In this document: in pieces, positions 6,434 to 7,122 of the stretch
Layout of the letters: every line of letters begins with the position of its first letter
How positions within the stretch are numbered: position 1 is the stretch's first letter
NCBI GenBank assembly: GCA_045605365.1
Contig: JAZUPV010000037.1
Span: forward strand, 1-7,122
DNA: 7,122 nt
Reading direction: 5' to 3'
Source of the DNA: CAKVLS01 sp045605365
Lineage (GTDB): Bacteria > Bacillota > Clostridia > Christensenellales > UBA1242
Notes under the pieces: generated by a model
Told to the model about the DNA's origin: nothing
What the model saw: only the letters and a program-made list of their open reading frames with translations
Databases searched by the model: none
Program-made: the position numbers and the translations under genes

Positions 6434-6682
6434 TTAAATAGTTGTTGTTTGTTTAGGCTTGTCCATATAGCAACCAACACCTTTAACCCTAATTATAGGG
6501 TATCCAAACTCTATTAAGTAGTCGACGTTGCGGCTGATTGTTTTTCTATCACAAGGCACGCTTAAAGAATTAAGCACTCTTGCCATACTAGTATAAGACA
6601 AAGGTTTTTCTTTGCTTGATGCTTGTTCTAGCATTTTTAATACGTATAAAATTATTGTTTTTTTAGCTATATGTTTTTTCAT
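6434..6682 (-). CDS. Small free-standing winged-helix DNA-binding protein
   Basis: This 82-residue basic protein looks like one winged helix-turn-helix domain. A first helix (about 5-20) is followed by SYTSMARVLNSL (29-40). The likely recognition helix is DRKTISRNVDYLIEFG (45-60), and the wing strand IIRVKGVGCYM (63-73) ends in a basic tail. It resembles the N-terminal DNA-binding domain of Bacillota WYL-domain regulators, which continue with a ligand-sensing WYL domain of over 200 residues. Here the protein stops just after the wing, and the short space downstream (under 85 bases to the transporter) has no room for a WYL remnant. The start is supported by AAGG (complement of 6689-6692), six bases upstream. 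It lies 46 bases after an unknown gene on the same strand and is probably co-transcribed with it. It is likely a transcription factor whose targets are unknown, though an adaptor or antitoxin-like role cannot be excluded. Confidence 0.72.
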   Translation of the reverse strand: MKKHIAKKTIILYVLKMLEQASSKEKPLSYTSMARVLNSLSVPCDRKTISRNVDYLIEFGYPIIRVKGVGCYMDKPKQTTTI

Positions 6683-6688
6683 TTGTTA

Positions 6689-6692
6689 CCTT
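6689..6692 (-). promoter_or_regulatory. Ribosome binding site of the winged-helix gene
   Basis: Read on the minus strand, TAAGGT stands before the ATG at 6682-6680, with six bases between AAGG and the start. It supports this short reading frame as a real gene. Confidence 0.7.
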
Positions 6693-6728
6693 ATTATTTA
6701 TTAAGTTTTTTATGTTCTACTACTATTA

Positions 6729-7122
6729 TTATGCTTGAGCAACTTTAATCCTTTTTTTAAAATGTTCAGGGATATTTTGTTCTCCTGTTAGGGTGTTTTT
6801 TATATGATCTCTCCAAGTTTGATTAACTTTTTTATAAAAACAAAAATACATATCAAATGCTTCTATAACAGGCTGGTTGTTTTCAAAATAAAGATAAGCC
6901 ACTTTATACTTGTCTACAGGGCCTGTGTATCTTGAAGAGTAAACGCTACCAATTCTGTTGTATCCCAATAGAGTTAAGCCAGATATGTTTTCACGGCAAA
7001 TTTCGTGATTGTTAAAAAAATTCATTATCTCTAATGGGGTAGGTATCTCTATTGGGTCATTGGGGTAATAACCATACCCTTTAAATTTGTTATAGATTTT
7101 TTTTAAAGTGTGTTCTTGGGTG
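6729..7122 (-). CDS. Unrecognised protein, 5' end missing at window edge
   Basis: I do not recognise this protein. The minus-strand frame is open from the window edge to the TAA at 6731-6729, giving the last 130 residues. An ATG at 7025-7023 lies inside it, but the 32 upstream codons have no stop and no good ribosome site precedes that ATG, so the gene most likely starts outside the window. The visible part looks soluble and globular, rich in Tyr, Phe, Asn and Lys. It has a GYGYYPNDPIEIPTP stretch near the edge, a middle section with alternating hydrophobic residues (KVAYLYFENNQPVIEAFDMYF) that suggests beta strands, and a basic end (FKKRIKVAQA). No signal peptide, membrane span or catalytic motif is visible in this part. 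It precedes the winged-helix gene by 46 bases on the same strand, so the two may share a transcript and a task. Confidence 0.6.
   Translation of the reverse strand, partial: TQEHTLKKIYNKFKGYGYYPNDPIEIPTPLEIMNFFNNHEICRENISGLTLLGYNRIGSVYSSRYTGPVDKYKVAYLYFENNQPVIEAFDMYFCFYKKVNQTWRDHIKNTLTGEQNIPEHFKKRIKVAQA

Noticed and set aside
6420..6434. G-rich run resembling telomeric or quadruplex sequence (GGGGTTGGG)
   Set aside because: Only two G tracts are present, which is too few for an intramolecular quadruplex, and nothing else supports a function.

Overview
The window is a low-GC bacterial chromosome segment. Poly-U hairpin terminators, AAGGAG/GGAGG Shine-Dalgarno sites, TATAAT -10 boxes and a clostridial-style gene set point to an anaerobic, fermentative Bacillota (Clostridia-like) organism. 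This assignment rests on protein resemblance and base composition only. All seven genes end in TAA, and the standard code fits throughout.

Layout. (1) 1-1532, plus strand: the 3' two thirds of an iron-dependent alcohol dehydrogenase gene is cut by the window edge. It is followed 11 nt later by a YhhN/TMEM86 (lysoplasmalogenase-like) membrane protein, and the pair ends at a strong intrinsic terminator. (2) 1533-5132, plus strand: a 200-nt control region carries two candidate promoters and an inverted repeat. It leads into adhE, the full-length bifunctional aldehyde-alcohol dehydrogenase. adhE overlaps by one base (TAATG) a gene for an APH/choline-kinase-fold small-molecule kinase, and a 13-bp hairpin terminator closes this operon. 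(3) 5133-6384, plus strand: a monocistronic cation diffusion facilitator gene, with an extended -10 promoter and an Asn-Asp-Asp-Asp transport site that suggests manganese export. (4) 6385-7122, minus strand: a two-gene convergent unit made of an unrecognised partial gene and a small free-standing winged-helix protein. It shares a bidirectional terminator with the transporter.

How the genes may work together. AdhE converts acetyl-CoA to acetaldehyde and then ethanol, re-oxidising NADH; the upstream Fe-ADH is a second, monofunctional member of the same dehydrogenase superfamily. A YhhN-type lysoplasmalogenase would release long-chain aldehydes, so an aldehyde-reducing neighbour is a reasonable partner, but this link is inference. 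The kinase is translationally tied to adhE and its substrate is unknown.

Most of the window is ordinary metabolic DNA. The points most worth a second look are an in-frame Shine-Dalgarno/ATG exactly at the domain boundary of adhE, the adhE-kinase coupling, the adh-yhhN pairing, the layered adhE promoter region, and the orphan winged-helix gene with its unknown partner. I see no RNA genes, CRISPR array, insertion sequence or prophage.
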